A stretch of DNA of 64,000 bases from Isoetes taiwanensis (Eukaryota > Streptophyta > Lycopodiopsida > Isoetales > Isoetaceae). The notes beneath the pieces are model-generated. The model saw nothing but the letters and a program-made list of their open reading frames with translations. It was not told where the DNA came from and did not search any database. Position 1 is the stretch's first letter; every line of letters starts with the position of its first letter. The DNA is taken from contig JAJEKV010000113.1 of the NCBI GenBank assembly GCA_021234155.1, positions 1,302,001 to 1,366,000 of the forward strand. The letters are read 5' to 3'. A program made the translations under genes and the position numbers. Below, one piece after another: positions 11,591 through 21,654 of the stretch.

Positions 11591-13015
11591 AAATGCCAAC
11601 GTTGCTGGGCTTTTGTCGGGCATAAAAACTAATAAAGATGATAGTTTTTAGGAACATCTAATAAAGCGTAGAATTTTCAGTCATTATTACTAGGCTTATT
11701 GGGCTTTCCATCGGGTATGTTGTTAATGTAAAGATGTAAAAGAGAAAAAATTATGCTTCAGGGTGATTGAGAATGGTTCATGTTGACTATACGTGGAGAA
11801 CAAATATTAACATTGTAATCCTGAAATTGTTTTTGTTGCAGAACTTTGGACCATGCAAGTTGCGTTCAAACAATTTGCGAACCAATACATACGTACAATA
11901 TATTTAATTGCACATTGAACAATTAGTAATTATGACAATCTTTCTTATTTGCAAACATTAGATACGATGCATGGATACGAAAAAGTACAACCCAAATAAA
12001 CAAGGTGCTGCGCACGAAGGGTTGCCCTCCGATGTCCTGAGGGATGTGCGCATAGTCTTTGATGCATAACGCTCCGAACCAAAAATAAGTTCATGATTGT
12101 TTAACTTCGTTGATCTCAATAAAACTAATCTTAAACACAGATGTTACCTCCTTGTAACACACTAGTCTGATTCAAAAATTGAAAGTTTTGCAAGTTTCTT
12201 GTATGGCATATCAATGGCAACATACAACACACTAGCTCTTAGCTTTATCAGATGAAGTTCGCTTCAAACATTCTTCACACTTTTCATATGTCCATATTTA
12301 GATACGCTTGTCACCTGCACAAACATTAAAGTTAGTTGGAAGTATAAGAGTAAACTAGTATTTAACCTTTTGAGGATGTAAACTAAATGGTTGATTGCCA
12401 TCAAACTTCACGAGTAAGCATGTGCTGCATATGCATAAAACTCCAGACCATGAAATGGAAGCTGTGAAAAAAGAAATGAACTAATCTCTTATCTAAGTGA
12501 AACAACGTCAACATTTTCTGTTCAAAGAATTGGAAGCCTTCGTTCAGAAAAATTTGCGAACTGGCCGATAAGCAAAAGAAAGGAACATTACCAGCTAAGA
12601 ATCGTCTGCCCCTGCCCATATACATGTGGATGTATTGCACATTTGCTTTCCTTGCAAAATGGCAGCAAGATCTCCAGGTTCGTCGGTTACTGGAAACTCC
12701 ACAGCCACAAACTTTCTCTTCAACCTCTAGCTCCTTCTGAACTTGGCCTTTGAGAGTTCTAAAATTAGAACCTCCTTGATCTTCTCTTATTTCTCTGTGT
12801 TGAACTTGAAATGCGGTGAATATCGATAAAGGGATTAAATAGACAGAGCAACGGAACTGTTTTAGGCACCTGAATGACTTCTTCAACCAGTTTGATGTTT
12901 GTGGCTCCTCGTGACTTCTTCCAAAATACCTTAGAATGTTGCCGGAAGGTGCCCGCTGCAAAATCTTCGAAATTTATACAAAGATTGAGCTCTTTGATCA
13001 GATTGACATTCTTAG
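11591..13015. other. No recognised gene
   Basis: A 186-codon open frame lies on the minus strand (12961-12401), but its translation is rich in Arg, Cys and Ser with no recognisable domain. The phrase CAAGGTGCTGCGCACGAAGG at 12001 has a near copy at 19856, so part of this stretch is repetitive. Confidence 0.45.
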
Positions 13016-13017
13016 CT

Positions 13018-13235
13018 CAAAAATCGGCTCTACAAAATTGGCGCATTCGAAATTCGAGGCCTCTCCAGCTAGTCGGTTTCGAGCGTGGTTGTCTAGTAAT
13101 AGAAGCCACCGCTAATTTACAGCCAATAATGGGTTTGGAGCAGTTATTGTCATATTTCCGATATTTACTGGCATATACATGGAATATGCCACAAACCCAC
13201 ATGAACAAGGGTTTGCCCCCTTAGGGGCAACCCAA
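13018..13235 (+). repeat. Dispersed repeat copy A (pairs with 19425-19610)
   Basis: About 200 bp are shared with 19425-19610 on the same strand. Shared words include TGGCGCATTC, GAGGCCTCTCCAG, ACTGGCATATACATGGAATA and GCCACAAACCCACATGAAC. Copies diverge by scattered substitutions and small indels. It may encode an old protein segment in either of two frames, but the two copies do not agree on a frame. Confidence 0.8.
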
Positions 13236-13380
13236 AAAAGCTTTTTACTGTCAGAAAATAACAAACAATTGTAGCCATTAGATTTTTTGGTCCTAGAATA
13301 TGCCTGAAGATGCTCAAAGCCACCCTCTCCCTAACAATTTGCCCCTTAACAAGGGGTAATCCAAAAAGATTTTGTCACTA
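13205..13380. repeat. Pair of short GGGGCAA direct repeats
   Basis: Two similar blocks (13210-13250 and 13338-13378) each contain TTTGCCCC, a short palindromic GGGG(C/T)AA and CCAAAAA(G)CTTTT-like text. Each can form a small hairpin. The function is unknown and they may be ends of a small element. Confidence 0.4.
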
Positions 13381-13439
13381 TTACCTTTCCCCCGCTTAAA
13401 TCGCCCTTTCTTTTATCTTTTGAACATCCTCCATTCGTG

Positions 13440-14090
13440 TTATGACATGCTCCACAGATTTTGGAAAAATCTTGTGTCTAGCCATGTTTTTTGCTTTGAA
13501 GATTCTCCTTCGTGTCCCAACAACATGCCTGTATATATTGAGTGCATTATTTCCAATGATGTCAAACTCAGGTAATTATTTAGCTGCCTTGGATATGGCC
13601 TCCTTCCTATCATCATAATCCAAATATCAAGCATTACCCCGTTGATGAAATTGACAATGACCTTGGAAAGCTTTTGTTTCTTCCTAGTAGCCAATTTTTC
13701 CTTGCTTTTGTCTGCTTTAAGAGCCAGCTTCTTAAAATCTCTCTTCTTCTTCCTCTCTGCAATCTATTTTTGGCAGCTACTATTCTTTTACATGAATATT
13801 AGACCTTGCTGAAATTATTGCTTACTGCATGTCTCAAAAAATACATCACTAGGAATTGGAGATGATATTACCTCAGGTGCTTCCAAATCAATGAAACTTT
13901 CAGTCCGCATGTCATTGGAAATGCCATCCTTCACATCGAATTTTGGGATGGAATGTTGAACGTGAATTTTTAGAGCAGAAGCAAGCTCACCTGAATCTTG
14001 GCCTCCAAATCGAGATGTAAATTCAGTTGTATAAGTTGCAACAAAATCCATTGATTTCCAAGCCAAGAGCTCAGAAAACTTCCAAAATAA
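13440..14090 (-). CDS. Candidate unknown gene, two exons
   Basis: I do not recognise this protein. On the minus strand an open segment runs from about 14090 to 13829 and ends before a plausible splice donor (GCA|GTAAGC). A second segment starts after an AG near 13760 and is strongly Lys/Arg-rich (RKKKRDFKKLALKADKSKEK), then continues as SKVIVNFING. A further open block ends near 13440. Residue composition looks protein-like: the first segment is acidic and polar (DLEAPEVISSPIPSD) and the second basic, as in nuclear proteins. There is no clear start or stop. It could be the remnant of a gene or chance. A transcript would decide. Confidence 0.3.
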
Positions 14091-14368
14091 AGAAATTATC
14101 CATCCATTTTCTTAAAGGAAAAATGATCTAAATACCCCTATATTTTGCGTATTTTACAAAAATAGCCTTTATATTTCGGTTATTTTCCCGAATGCCCTTG
14201 GCCAACAAAATACTACTGTATTATAGCGTATTTACATAAATGCCTCCCAATTATTTACGAAATTACTAACATGCCTTTCAAATAAGTTAAAAATTTATCA
14301 AAACACTCCCGCTTTACAAAAATGGACATATTGACAAAAAAAAGAATGCTCTTTTAAGAGAATCGATT

Positions 14369-15308
14369 TGTTACGGCAAAAATTTTCCCTTGAGAAAACC
14401 GTACCCGTGTGAGACACGACGATCAGTTCCGCCCACACCTTAGATCCCAGATCGCCCTCACTGATCCGTTTTGACCTGCTCTTATGTGGAGCTTACTCAG
14501 CAACCGGATTCCACCAATGGTTTCTTCCTGGGTAAATACCAGCCGGCTGCCCGAAGGCCCAACCCGACCCTTGGCAGATCCAATCTGCTCAGAGCCACAC
14601 CAACAGCCTTAGACTGCTGTAACGACCTCAAGGTTCAAGTCTTGATCTAAATGGATTACTCTGGCAGCAAAATCGGCTCCTCTTAGCCTCAGACCCAATT
14701 CCGTTAGTTCATCTAATTCCTTCTCCAAGCTTTATAATCCGGCCACTGGAGTTTAATAGCAGTCTACTATGGTCAAAACCGGCCAGCCTAGCCCTTGATT
14801 CGATCCAAATTCCATCTCTATAATACGACTAATAGATCTGGCAGCCGGATCCCCTTTTGACTGATACGAATTCGTTTCGACCTTGTTCTATATCAGATTT
14901 TACAACCCAACCAACCACTTGATGTCGCGTGTCCATTTAATAGACATTTTCAACTATAGCTAACTTGCATTCTTTTATATTAATGCATTTGGCCCCTAGT
15001 GCCCAGGCTAGTTCCATTAACAATAATATAACAATGCTAACCATGCACCCATATAGATCTTTTGCCTCTACAAACCCCGCAAGCTCCTTCCGCACTAGTA
15101 TTTTCTAATATTAGTGCCCATAGCGATCTATTATCCGTCGCTAGCAATTATTACCACTTATCCCGCATTCCGTCACCATAGACTGATTACAGTCAACATG
15201 GCTTATCAAATCACAACTGCCCGGCAATTGCGACCAACTGTACCCCTGTGCTCATGGACGTCCGTCAAGGGCCCGATTCCGGTTATGCCCTTGGGAGCAC
15301 CTGTAACA
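14369..15308 (-). mobile_element. Ty3/gypsy 3' LTR, 940 bp
   Basis: On the minus strand the LTR begins TGTTACAGGTGCTCC at 15308 and ends TTTGCCGTAACA at 14369. It is preceded by a polypurine tract (15327-15309, AAAAGGAGGGGGAGGAA), as expected for a 3' LTR. About 720 bp are repeated in the second LTR at 15855-16573. The bases just outside the element are CGATT on the left and CAATT on the right of the second LTR. This could be a 5-bp target duplication with one CG-to-CA change. Confidence 0.85.
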
Positions 15309-15327
15309 TTCCTCCCCCTCCTTTTGG
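15309..15327 (-). promoter_or_regulatory. Polypurine tract of the gypsy element
   Basis: The minus-strand purine run CCAAAAGGAGGGGGAGGAA ends exactly where the LTR starts with TGTTACAGG. This is the plus-strand priming site of reverse transcription. Confidence 0.85.
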
Positions 15328-15384
15328 ACCTTGCCCTCAAGGTTGATCCTTTAGATGAGGGAACTGCTGCACAAATTCCTCCGT

Positions 15385-15807
15385 CTTTCAGGTGGCATCC
15401 TCGGGGAGGCGGGTCACGCCATCGAACCGGATGTTACGCCACATCTCTATTCTTGCAGATTGCCGAACTCTTTTATCCAAAAGACGTTCTGGCATTACAG
15501 AGGAGTTTAAGACAATTGGTATACTTTGCGGACTAACCACATTAACGGTATCCAGTATAGCCCTTTTTAGCTGACTTACATGAAACACAGGATGGATCCC
15601 TACTTCCTGTAGTAAGTTCAACTCATACGTTGTTTCCCCGATCTTTTTAGTAATCCTAAAAGGTCTAGCATACCGCGGAGTAAGTTTGGGCACCCGACTG
15701 GTATTCAGCCAGGAAGAAACCATTGGTGGAATCGATTCTGCCGAAATAACGGATCGATGAGGGGATCCGGGATCCAAGGTGTGGGTGGGGCGACGGGCGT
15801 ATCTCAC
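15385..15807 (-). pseudogene. Gypsy integrase C-terminal fragment fused to LTR text
   Basis: The open frame (139 codons) encodes the end of a Ty3/gypsy polyprotein: KLTPRYARPFRITKKIGETT, then ELNLLQEVGIHPVFHVSQLK, and a tail with MPERLLDKR and LPEDAT. GIHPVFHVSQLK is a hallmark of the chromovirus integrase C-terminal region. The first 45 or so residues do not belong to pol: the same DNA occurs in inverted orientation inside the 3' LTR at 14430-14575. The open frame is therefore a chimera made by the rearrangement described for this element. It lacks reverse transcriptase, RNase H and the integrase core. Confidence 0.88.
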
Positions 15808-15862
15808 GCGGATACAGTTTTCTCAAGGGAAAATTTTTGCCGTAACAGTGGTATCAGAGCCA
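15640..15862 (+). repeat. Inverted LTR end plus primer binding site
   Basis: Read on the plus strand, this block ends TTTTTGCCGTAACA, one G, then TGGTATCAGAGCC (15850-15862), the standard initiator-Met tRNA primer binding site. It is the 3' end of the LTR and primer site, but in the opposite orientation to the rest of the element. It is an inverted copy of 14369-14575. Confidence 0.75.
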
Positions 15863-16573
15863 CACCAACAGCCTCGGGTTGCTGTAATGACCTCGAGGTC
15901 CAAGTCTTGATCCAAATGAATTATTCTGGCAGCAGAATCGGCTCCTCTTAGCTTCAGACCCAATTCCGTTAGTTCATCCAATTCCTTCTCCAAGCTTATA
16001 ATCCGGCCACTGGAGTTTACTAGCAGTCTATTATGGTCAAAACCGGCGAGCCTAGCCCTTGATTCGATCCAAATCCCATCTCTATAACACGACTAACAGA
16101 TCTGGCAGCCGGATCCCCTTTTGGTCTGATATGAATTCGTTTCGACCTTGTTCTATATCAGGTTTTACAACCCAACCAACCACTTGCTGCCATGTGTACA
16201 TTTAATAGACATTTTCAACCATAGCTAACTTGCATTCTTTTATATTAATGCATTTGGCCCCTAGTGCCCATACTAGTTCCATTAATAATAATATAACAAT
16301 GCTAAACATGCACCCATATAGATCTTTTGCCTCTACAAACCCGGCAAGCTCCTTCTGCACTAGTATTTCCTAATATTAGTGCCCCTAGCGATCTATTATC
16401 CGTCGCTAGCAATTATTACCACTTATCGCGCATTTCGTCACCATAGACTGATTACAGTTAACATGGCCTATCAAATCACAACTGCCTGGCAATTGCGACT
16501 AAAAGTACCCCTGTGCTCATGGACATCCGTCAAGGGCTAGATTTCGGCTATGCCCTTGGGAGCACCTGTAACA
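15855..16573 (-). mobile_element. Ty3/gypsy upstream LTR, 3'-truncated
   Basis: Minus-strand LTR starting TGTTACAGGTGCTCC at 16573. It matches 14592-15308 throughout with scattered substitutions. It stops at GGCTCTGA, where the 3' LTR would continue GCAGATTGG; instead the inverted LTR-end/primer-site block follows. Confidence 0.85.
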
Positions 16574-16698
16574 CAATTATCGGTACATATATTTTGAACC
16601 AATAGAAGTGTATCCTTTTGAGAACATTCTCTGTAAAATCTTATGCTAGTGGTGCTCGACTATTACGACGATTATGTCAGACCTCTTAGTATTTCTAA

Positions 16699-18272
16699 TG
16701 TAACGCTCCTTGCGCTATATACGACGGCCCGCCATATACATCTAAGAACCTTCCCCATCTGACGGGACCCCTCGTATGGGCCCTCTGTCTAACTTGCGTC
16801 TGGGATCCGACGATCGAGTAGAGGACACAGAGATGTCATTCCGTCCCGTCCTCTATGGGGTCCCTATGTCAGCGGAAGCAAAATATACAACATAAGCACT
16901 AGCAACAATAACAACAAACTACCTCGAAGGGTAGTGATAATCCATCTATCCATATCATCGAATACAACAATACAATGAATGCATCAAATACGTCAAATAG
17001 AGGCTCCTACCCAAGGCTCAGACCCAACTGGAGTCGACCGACGGCTGGGGGCTTCCAGATAGAACAGACCGAGTTATGGCAGTGACTTGGGCTGGCAATA
17101 GACAATGGCTAGGGTTGACCACTCCATCCGCCCCTCCTGTGCATACTTTGCAGATAGGCTAAATCAGGCTCTGACATGACTGTAACCTGCCGGAGACGTA
17201 ATCCCATGGTATCACCCAACGAGACTACTCCGGGTTGCATCTCCCCGGTCCGATGAGGTAGGAAGGGTTGCATCTCCCCCTCCCGGAGTGCAGTGGCTCC
17301 ATGGGCAGCTAGAGGATCGTGGCAACACACGTCCGTACCCGACTGAACTCCCCAAAACAAGAGCCAAGCCGACACTTGCAACTCTTGAGAGTCACGGCGA
17401 CACCATTGACCCAGGAAGTGTCAGACCCATACCCGGCCCACACGAAGTGACCAACTATGAGCCTAGCCCGCTATGGGACCCCAGTAGCCGCGCTCAGCAG
17501 GGTCCTCCCTCCACTTTGCCACTGACCTCGTTGTGTGGTGCTCAATCACTCCATAGCCTCCAGGTGGGCTCTACGCACAGGCCGCATAATAATGGGAACT
17601 AGTGGGTCTAAACTAGGAGCATCATCTACTAGTGGCTACTAGATCTCTACCCCCCTTCCCAATACACAAGAGGTGGAAATATGAGATCAACCAACATCAT
17701 ATCAACATAATCTTGATAATAAAAGAGAATAACAACTAATCCTAATCACATACATCTAACTTATAGTTAGGGTTCATTGATTAGGGTTCATGTTCAAAAC
17801 AATAGGTTCTAGAATGACTCTACTGCAATACTGGAATCTATTCGAAATACCTGCCCCTGACGCGCTAGTACCGCTAATTCCCTGCTTCTCCATCTCTGGC
17901 AAGTGGTTGGAGAAGATGATCCTCCTCTGCTACCCCGGCTGTCGAAGATGGTCTTCGAGTCGGAGCTTTGATCGCGAACTGGTGGGTCTGAGGTTGGTGG
18001 AGCCAAAAGTGGCTAGAGTTTAGGGTTTAGCCTTTTATATGTTAGGGTTTACATGAATGCCACTTGGCTCCTATATATGTGCGTCTATGTGGCGGTATGC
18101 CTGTAAGGTGAGGCCATGTGGAAATGGCTTCTTACTTTAGGTTGGTTAAGTTATGGATAACTTAGTCATTTCCCCCACATTGGTCGTATACAAGTCTATT
18201 GATGTAGAATTGTATGGTGACGTGGCCGTAAAATATACGTACTTATGTCGTATATTTTAGGGGAACGTCACA
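16699..18272 (-). mobile_element. Solo LTR, 1574 bp, TSD TCTAA
   Basis: The block starts TGTAACGCTCC and ends AACGTCACA and is flanked by perfect 5-bp repeats TCTAA (16694-16698 and 18273-18277). No primer site or polypurine tract adjoins it. Internal words (CCTATGTC, GACTGACGGCT-like text, CCACTCCATCCGCCCCTCC, CTAGGAGCAT, TCTCTACCCCCC) are shared with the LTRs at 26611, 33127, 42885 and 53554. It is therefore a diverged member of the same LTR superfamily, reduced by LTR-LTR recombination. Orientation is inferred from those relatives. Confidence 0.88.
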
Positions 18273-18379
18273 TCTAACATCATAATGGCCTCTTTCGTGA
18301 GCCATTATCCTCACTGTGAATGCAGCCCTTCTTCGGACGCCCTAGTTAACGATGAACAACTAGAGGTAATGTAACACCT

Positions 18380-19376
18380 TCATTCACCAGATCTCAATTT
18401 TTGCACCAGATTACCAGACAACTAGTACATGCTGATGTCGTGGATCTCCTAACTTACACTTCGAAGGACATGCAGTGCCATCCAATGTTGTTAAAAAACC
18501 TGTTTTTTATTTTTAAAGTACTTCTATAAAAATCCTCACTGTTCTTTAAAGGATTTTTATGATATGGTGTGGCCAAAAATAAAAAATTGAACATTCTTTG
18601 CACTGCTTTATTGGACATATTTACTACTGTTAGAATGCAGATTTTTGCTACAAGTTATAAGACGTAGCATGTCAACAAGTAAATCAGAAGCTTATGCTGC
18701 TATTAGAAACTATGAAGTTCAAGTACAAAGATATCATAGCTGTTTTGCAATGTAACTCCTAAGAAAGTTCAGAAAAACATTATTATAGACGTTAAGAATT
18801 CTAAGAATTTTATATATAAAGATAAATAAGTTCAAGAATATCATATATTTGGATTAAAAAAATCACAGGCTAAGGATTTTTAAGGATTTTTAAAGATTTT
18901 TAAAATCTTCAAAAAATCCTAAAAAACGTTTTTTAAACATACGGATTTTGACGTACTTAACAACATTGGTGCCATCTTGATGCTCTGGACACAATCTGCA
19001 TGGCATCTGACATGCACGTCAACTTGGCTCAGACTAAGGTGGTCCTCAAATCATCTTCACGTCAACCAAGTCTCCATCCTCAGTTAGCAGGGGGAAAATG
19101 TGGACCACCTACCACTCTATTTGCAGCTGGCTTGGCAGGTTGTTCCAACTTCCTGTACAAGTATTTGGGAGTGGAGTTTTCCTACAATATATTGGGACAG
19201 TTCCATCCGGTCACGAGTGATAGCGAGCTGGAAGGCATTGTATGCAGTGTAAAACAACAGTCACAGCGGAGTGAACGCATTACTTGCACCTATTTAGGGT
19301 CTTGGTGGAACCTGTCCTTCTATACGGGGTCACAATCTAGGGCCCGATGGTGCCCCTTGCTACTTGGAGTGGCTTA
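18380..19376 (+). pseudogene. LINE reverse transcriptase fragment, split by MITE
   Basis: Two pieces (18380-18482 and 18977-19376) join across the MITE into one reading frame. The first ends with a decayed YADD-box region (HADVVDLLTYTSKDMQCH). The second begins LDALDTICMASDMHVNLAQT, continues KVVL, and reaches YKYLGVEFS. After a frameshift the text LVEPVLLYGVTI then a stop in place of Trp appears near 19310. This order is typical of plant LINE reverse transcriptases. Endonuclease, fingers and C-terminal Cys-rich region are missing. It is a dead 5'-truncated copy. Confidence 0.82.
18483..18968. mobile_element. hAT-like MITE, 486 bp, 8-bp TSD
   Basis: Terminal inverted repeats CAATGTTGTTAA (18483-18494) and TTAACAACATTG (18957-18968) are perfect over 12 bp. 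They are flanked by identical 8-bp sequences GTGCCATC (18475-18482 and 18969-18976). The CA(A/G)TGTTGTTAA end and 8-bp target duplication are those of hAT elements. The interior is AT-rich with subterminal AAGGATTTTTA and AAAAATCCT repeats and no open frame, so it is non-autonomous. It lies inside the LINE reverse transcriptase frame. Confidence 0.93.
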
Positions 19377-19424
19377 AGGTAGGTGCAAAAAGCTCTACAA
19401 AAGTGGCTTAGAAATAAGCTCTAC

Positions 19425-19612
19425 AAAAGTGGCGCATTCAAAGTTGGAGGCCTCTCCAGTTAACTAGAGAATGGTTGTCCAGCAATAGATGCCACCGCCA
19501 GTTTACATCAAATAATAGATTTGGAGTAGTTATTGGCATATTTTAGGTATATACTGGCATATACATGGAATATGCCACAAACCCACATGAACGAATAGGG
19601 GCAACCCAAAAA
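19425..19612 (+). repeat. Dispersed repeat copy B (pairs with 13018-13235)
   Basis: Same strand and same order of words as copy A, ending ATGCCACAAACCCACATGAAC. It is preceded by a short tandem repeat of AGCTCTACAAAAGTGGC (19390-19430) and lies just after the LINE fragment. Confidence 0.8.
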
Positions 19613-21339
19613 ATGTAAAATAAGTTTGGGTGCTCCGTCCTTTGCTATGCTTCAGAATCCAGCCTGTTGTCAAAAAATAAATAAATAAATAAAAAAAAAA
19701 ACAAAAGCACTAATCGAAATAAAAAGGGATGATAGCCATCGCCACTGCATCTTGAGTATCTTAGATGATGCAACACAAGGGTGCGATCTATGTTGCGACT
19801 ATAACCTTTTGTTGCCAATATAGCCATCTGCAAAAGCATGATGACATGAAAGAACAAGGTGCTGTGCACGAAGGGTTTCCCACCAGCCCCTAGAGGGTGT
19901 GTTTGCTTGAGATCTGCTATCTGTGTGCGTATGATTCAGTACTATTCATTTTCTAACAGTACAATTTCATTAATTCATATCTTGCAACTATTATTCACAC
20001 AGAGAGACACATGCATGACAATGCTACAAGATTAATTTGAATCATAAGTCAATGCATGCTTCATTGGATAGGAACCCCTTTGCTTCTTGCAGATATCATC
20101 TCCACCTTCCACAATAATCACCTCTTAATTCTGAGGTTTGGCCAAACGCCACACATTCTTGCCGTCAAGAATCATTTAGATTGTTCACTTCCAAAGGTGG
20201 AAATTCTTATTTCAAATCGAGTTGCTGGATGCAGATGAGATTGATTGCAAGCTTTGTATAACTGTTCGTCATGCATCAACATGCAACCACTGTATCCTGC
20301 AGGCAGAAGGCACAAGACACAAGAATAACCAGAAATTTGCTTATATGCAAAACACAGTGCTTGTTCCAAGGTAAACAATGGCAACCCTGATGAAAGGCCT
20401 TATTTAACAGCCCACATTTGCATTGCCTTTGGCTCTGTGACGCTAGGTGACTTACATGCATAAGAGAAGTACTTTGCAAGCAAACATCTGGTCAAAGATC
20501 GTAATCAGGGCTGACATTTCATAATGTCTCAGATCAGAAATAAGTGGAGTTATTATATTTGGGACTGATTAAACATCCTGTCATTCTTTAACCTCAAGCC
20601 CTAAGACATAATCCCTAGACATATCATGTTTGAGCATGTTCAAATAGATGTGATCTGATCACAAGGCAACAGAATTTGACCCAATGAACGAAGCATTTGG
20701 CAATTTGTAAGGCTCAAAGTGAAAAGTTGCAAGAGATCTTAGATTTAGTCATAGGCCATGAAGAGCTTTAGCAAAATTATGAGCCCTGGATTTTTGAAGT
20801 CTGCATTATAGCACATTATAGCTACAACTTATCATGGTACAATGATCTGGCAGTTGCCTACTAACTGTTTCATGCTCCTGACCTTTAGAACCCCTATTAA
20901 AGTGAATTCTAACCGGTTCTAATCTTTAATGCCCTTATGGAAATTGAATTGTAAGCAATCCTGTGAAGCAAAATACATGGATGCACTTATGCTTTCTCTT
21001 CTTTGAGCTCAGAATATGGATTCCCAAAACGTCCATAGGTTTAAATCTCTGCCTTGCAAGTAGTTTTTGAAATATGTCTGCAAGTTAGCTATCATCGGAA
21101 CAATATTGATGATCAAGAATGCATGGCCCGAAGCAAGAAGGGTTTAAGCTTCTAAATTGTTAGTTATATATCTAACCTAAGATTTCCTAAGATTTTAAAT
21201 GTTTTGGATCCATCAAATATTTCCGACTTTTAAAAATGGGGATGTTTTTGATTCGTATAATTTCTACATTTTTTTTTGGCTTAGTATGGACATGGCTTAT
21301 CCGATCGCGGGTGCTCAGGTCATACTTTTTTTCCTTTTC
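19613..21339. other. No recognised feature
   Basis: Open frames under 80 codons on both strands with no recognised motif. At 19856 the phrase CAAGGTGCTGTGCACGAAGG repeats one seen at 12001. Confidence 0.5.
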
Positions 21340-21439
21340 TGGCTGCATCATAGTGGCATGCATGCCAAGAGCTCGGCATAGGGTTCATTGAAAATCCATT
21401 CTTCATGCTTTCCTATTGGGAATTCATGTGTATATGTAT

Positions 21440-21607
21440 ATTTGTACAGCTGCCAGCAGGCTTGTTGCTGCGACGGTTTTTCCCTCCTAAGGGGGGGTTT
21501 TTTAATCCGGGTAGCAACGGGCTTGCTGCACCCGTGTAATTTGGGTCCCATAGGCCGATTGGCCTCTGCGGACGATAAAAGAACCTTCCTTCCTTCCTTC
21601 CTAGCAA
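21440..21607 (+). mobile_element. SINE-like copy with TTCC tail
   Basis: The block contains TTTTTCCCTC, a G-run then TTTTTTAATCCGGGTAGCAA, GGGCTTGCTGC, and ends GGACGATAAAAGAACC followed by (TTCC)n at 21586-21601. The same order of words, on the minus strand, is found at 63710-63800 with an (ATTCT)n tail, and the end at 24895-24935 with a (TTCC)n tail. Confidence 0.6.
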
Positions 21608-21654
21608 TAATTCTTACAGTATGAGGTGAAGAACCATAAGTTTTTCTTCTGTTA

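Noticed and set aside
12401-12961. 186-codon minus-strand open frame
   Set aside because: No domain, odd composition and no support from conservation or splice context.
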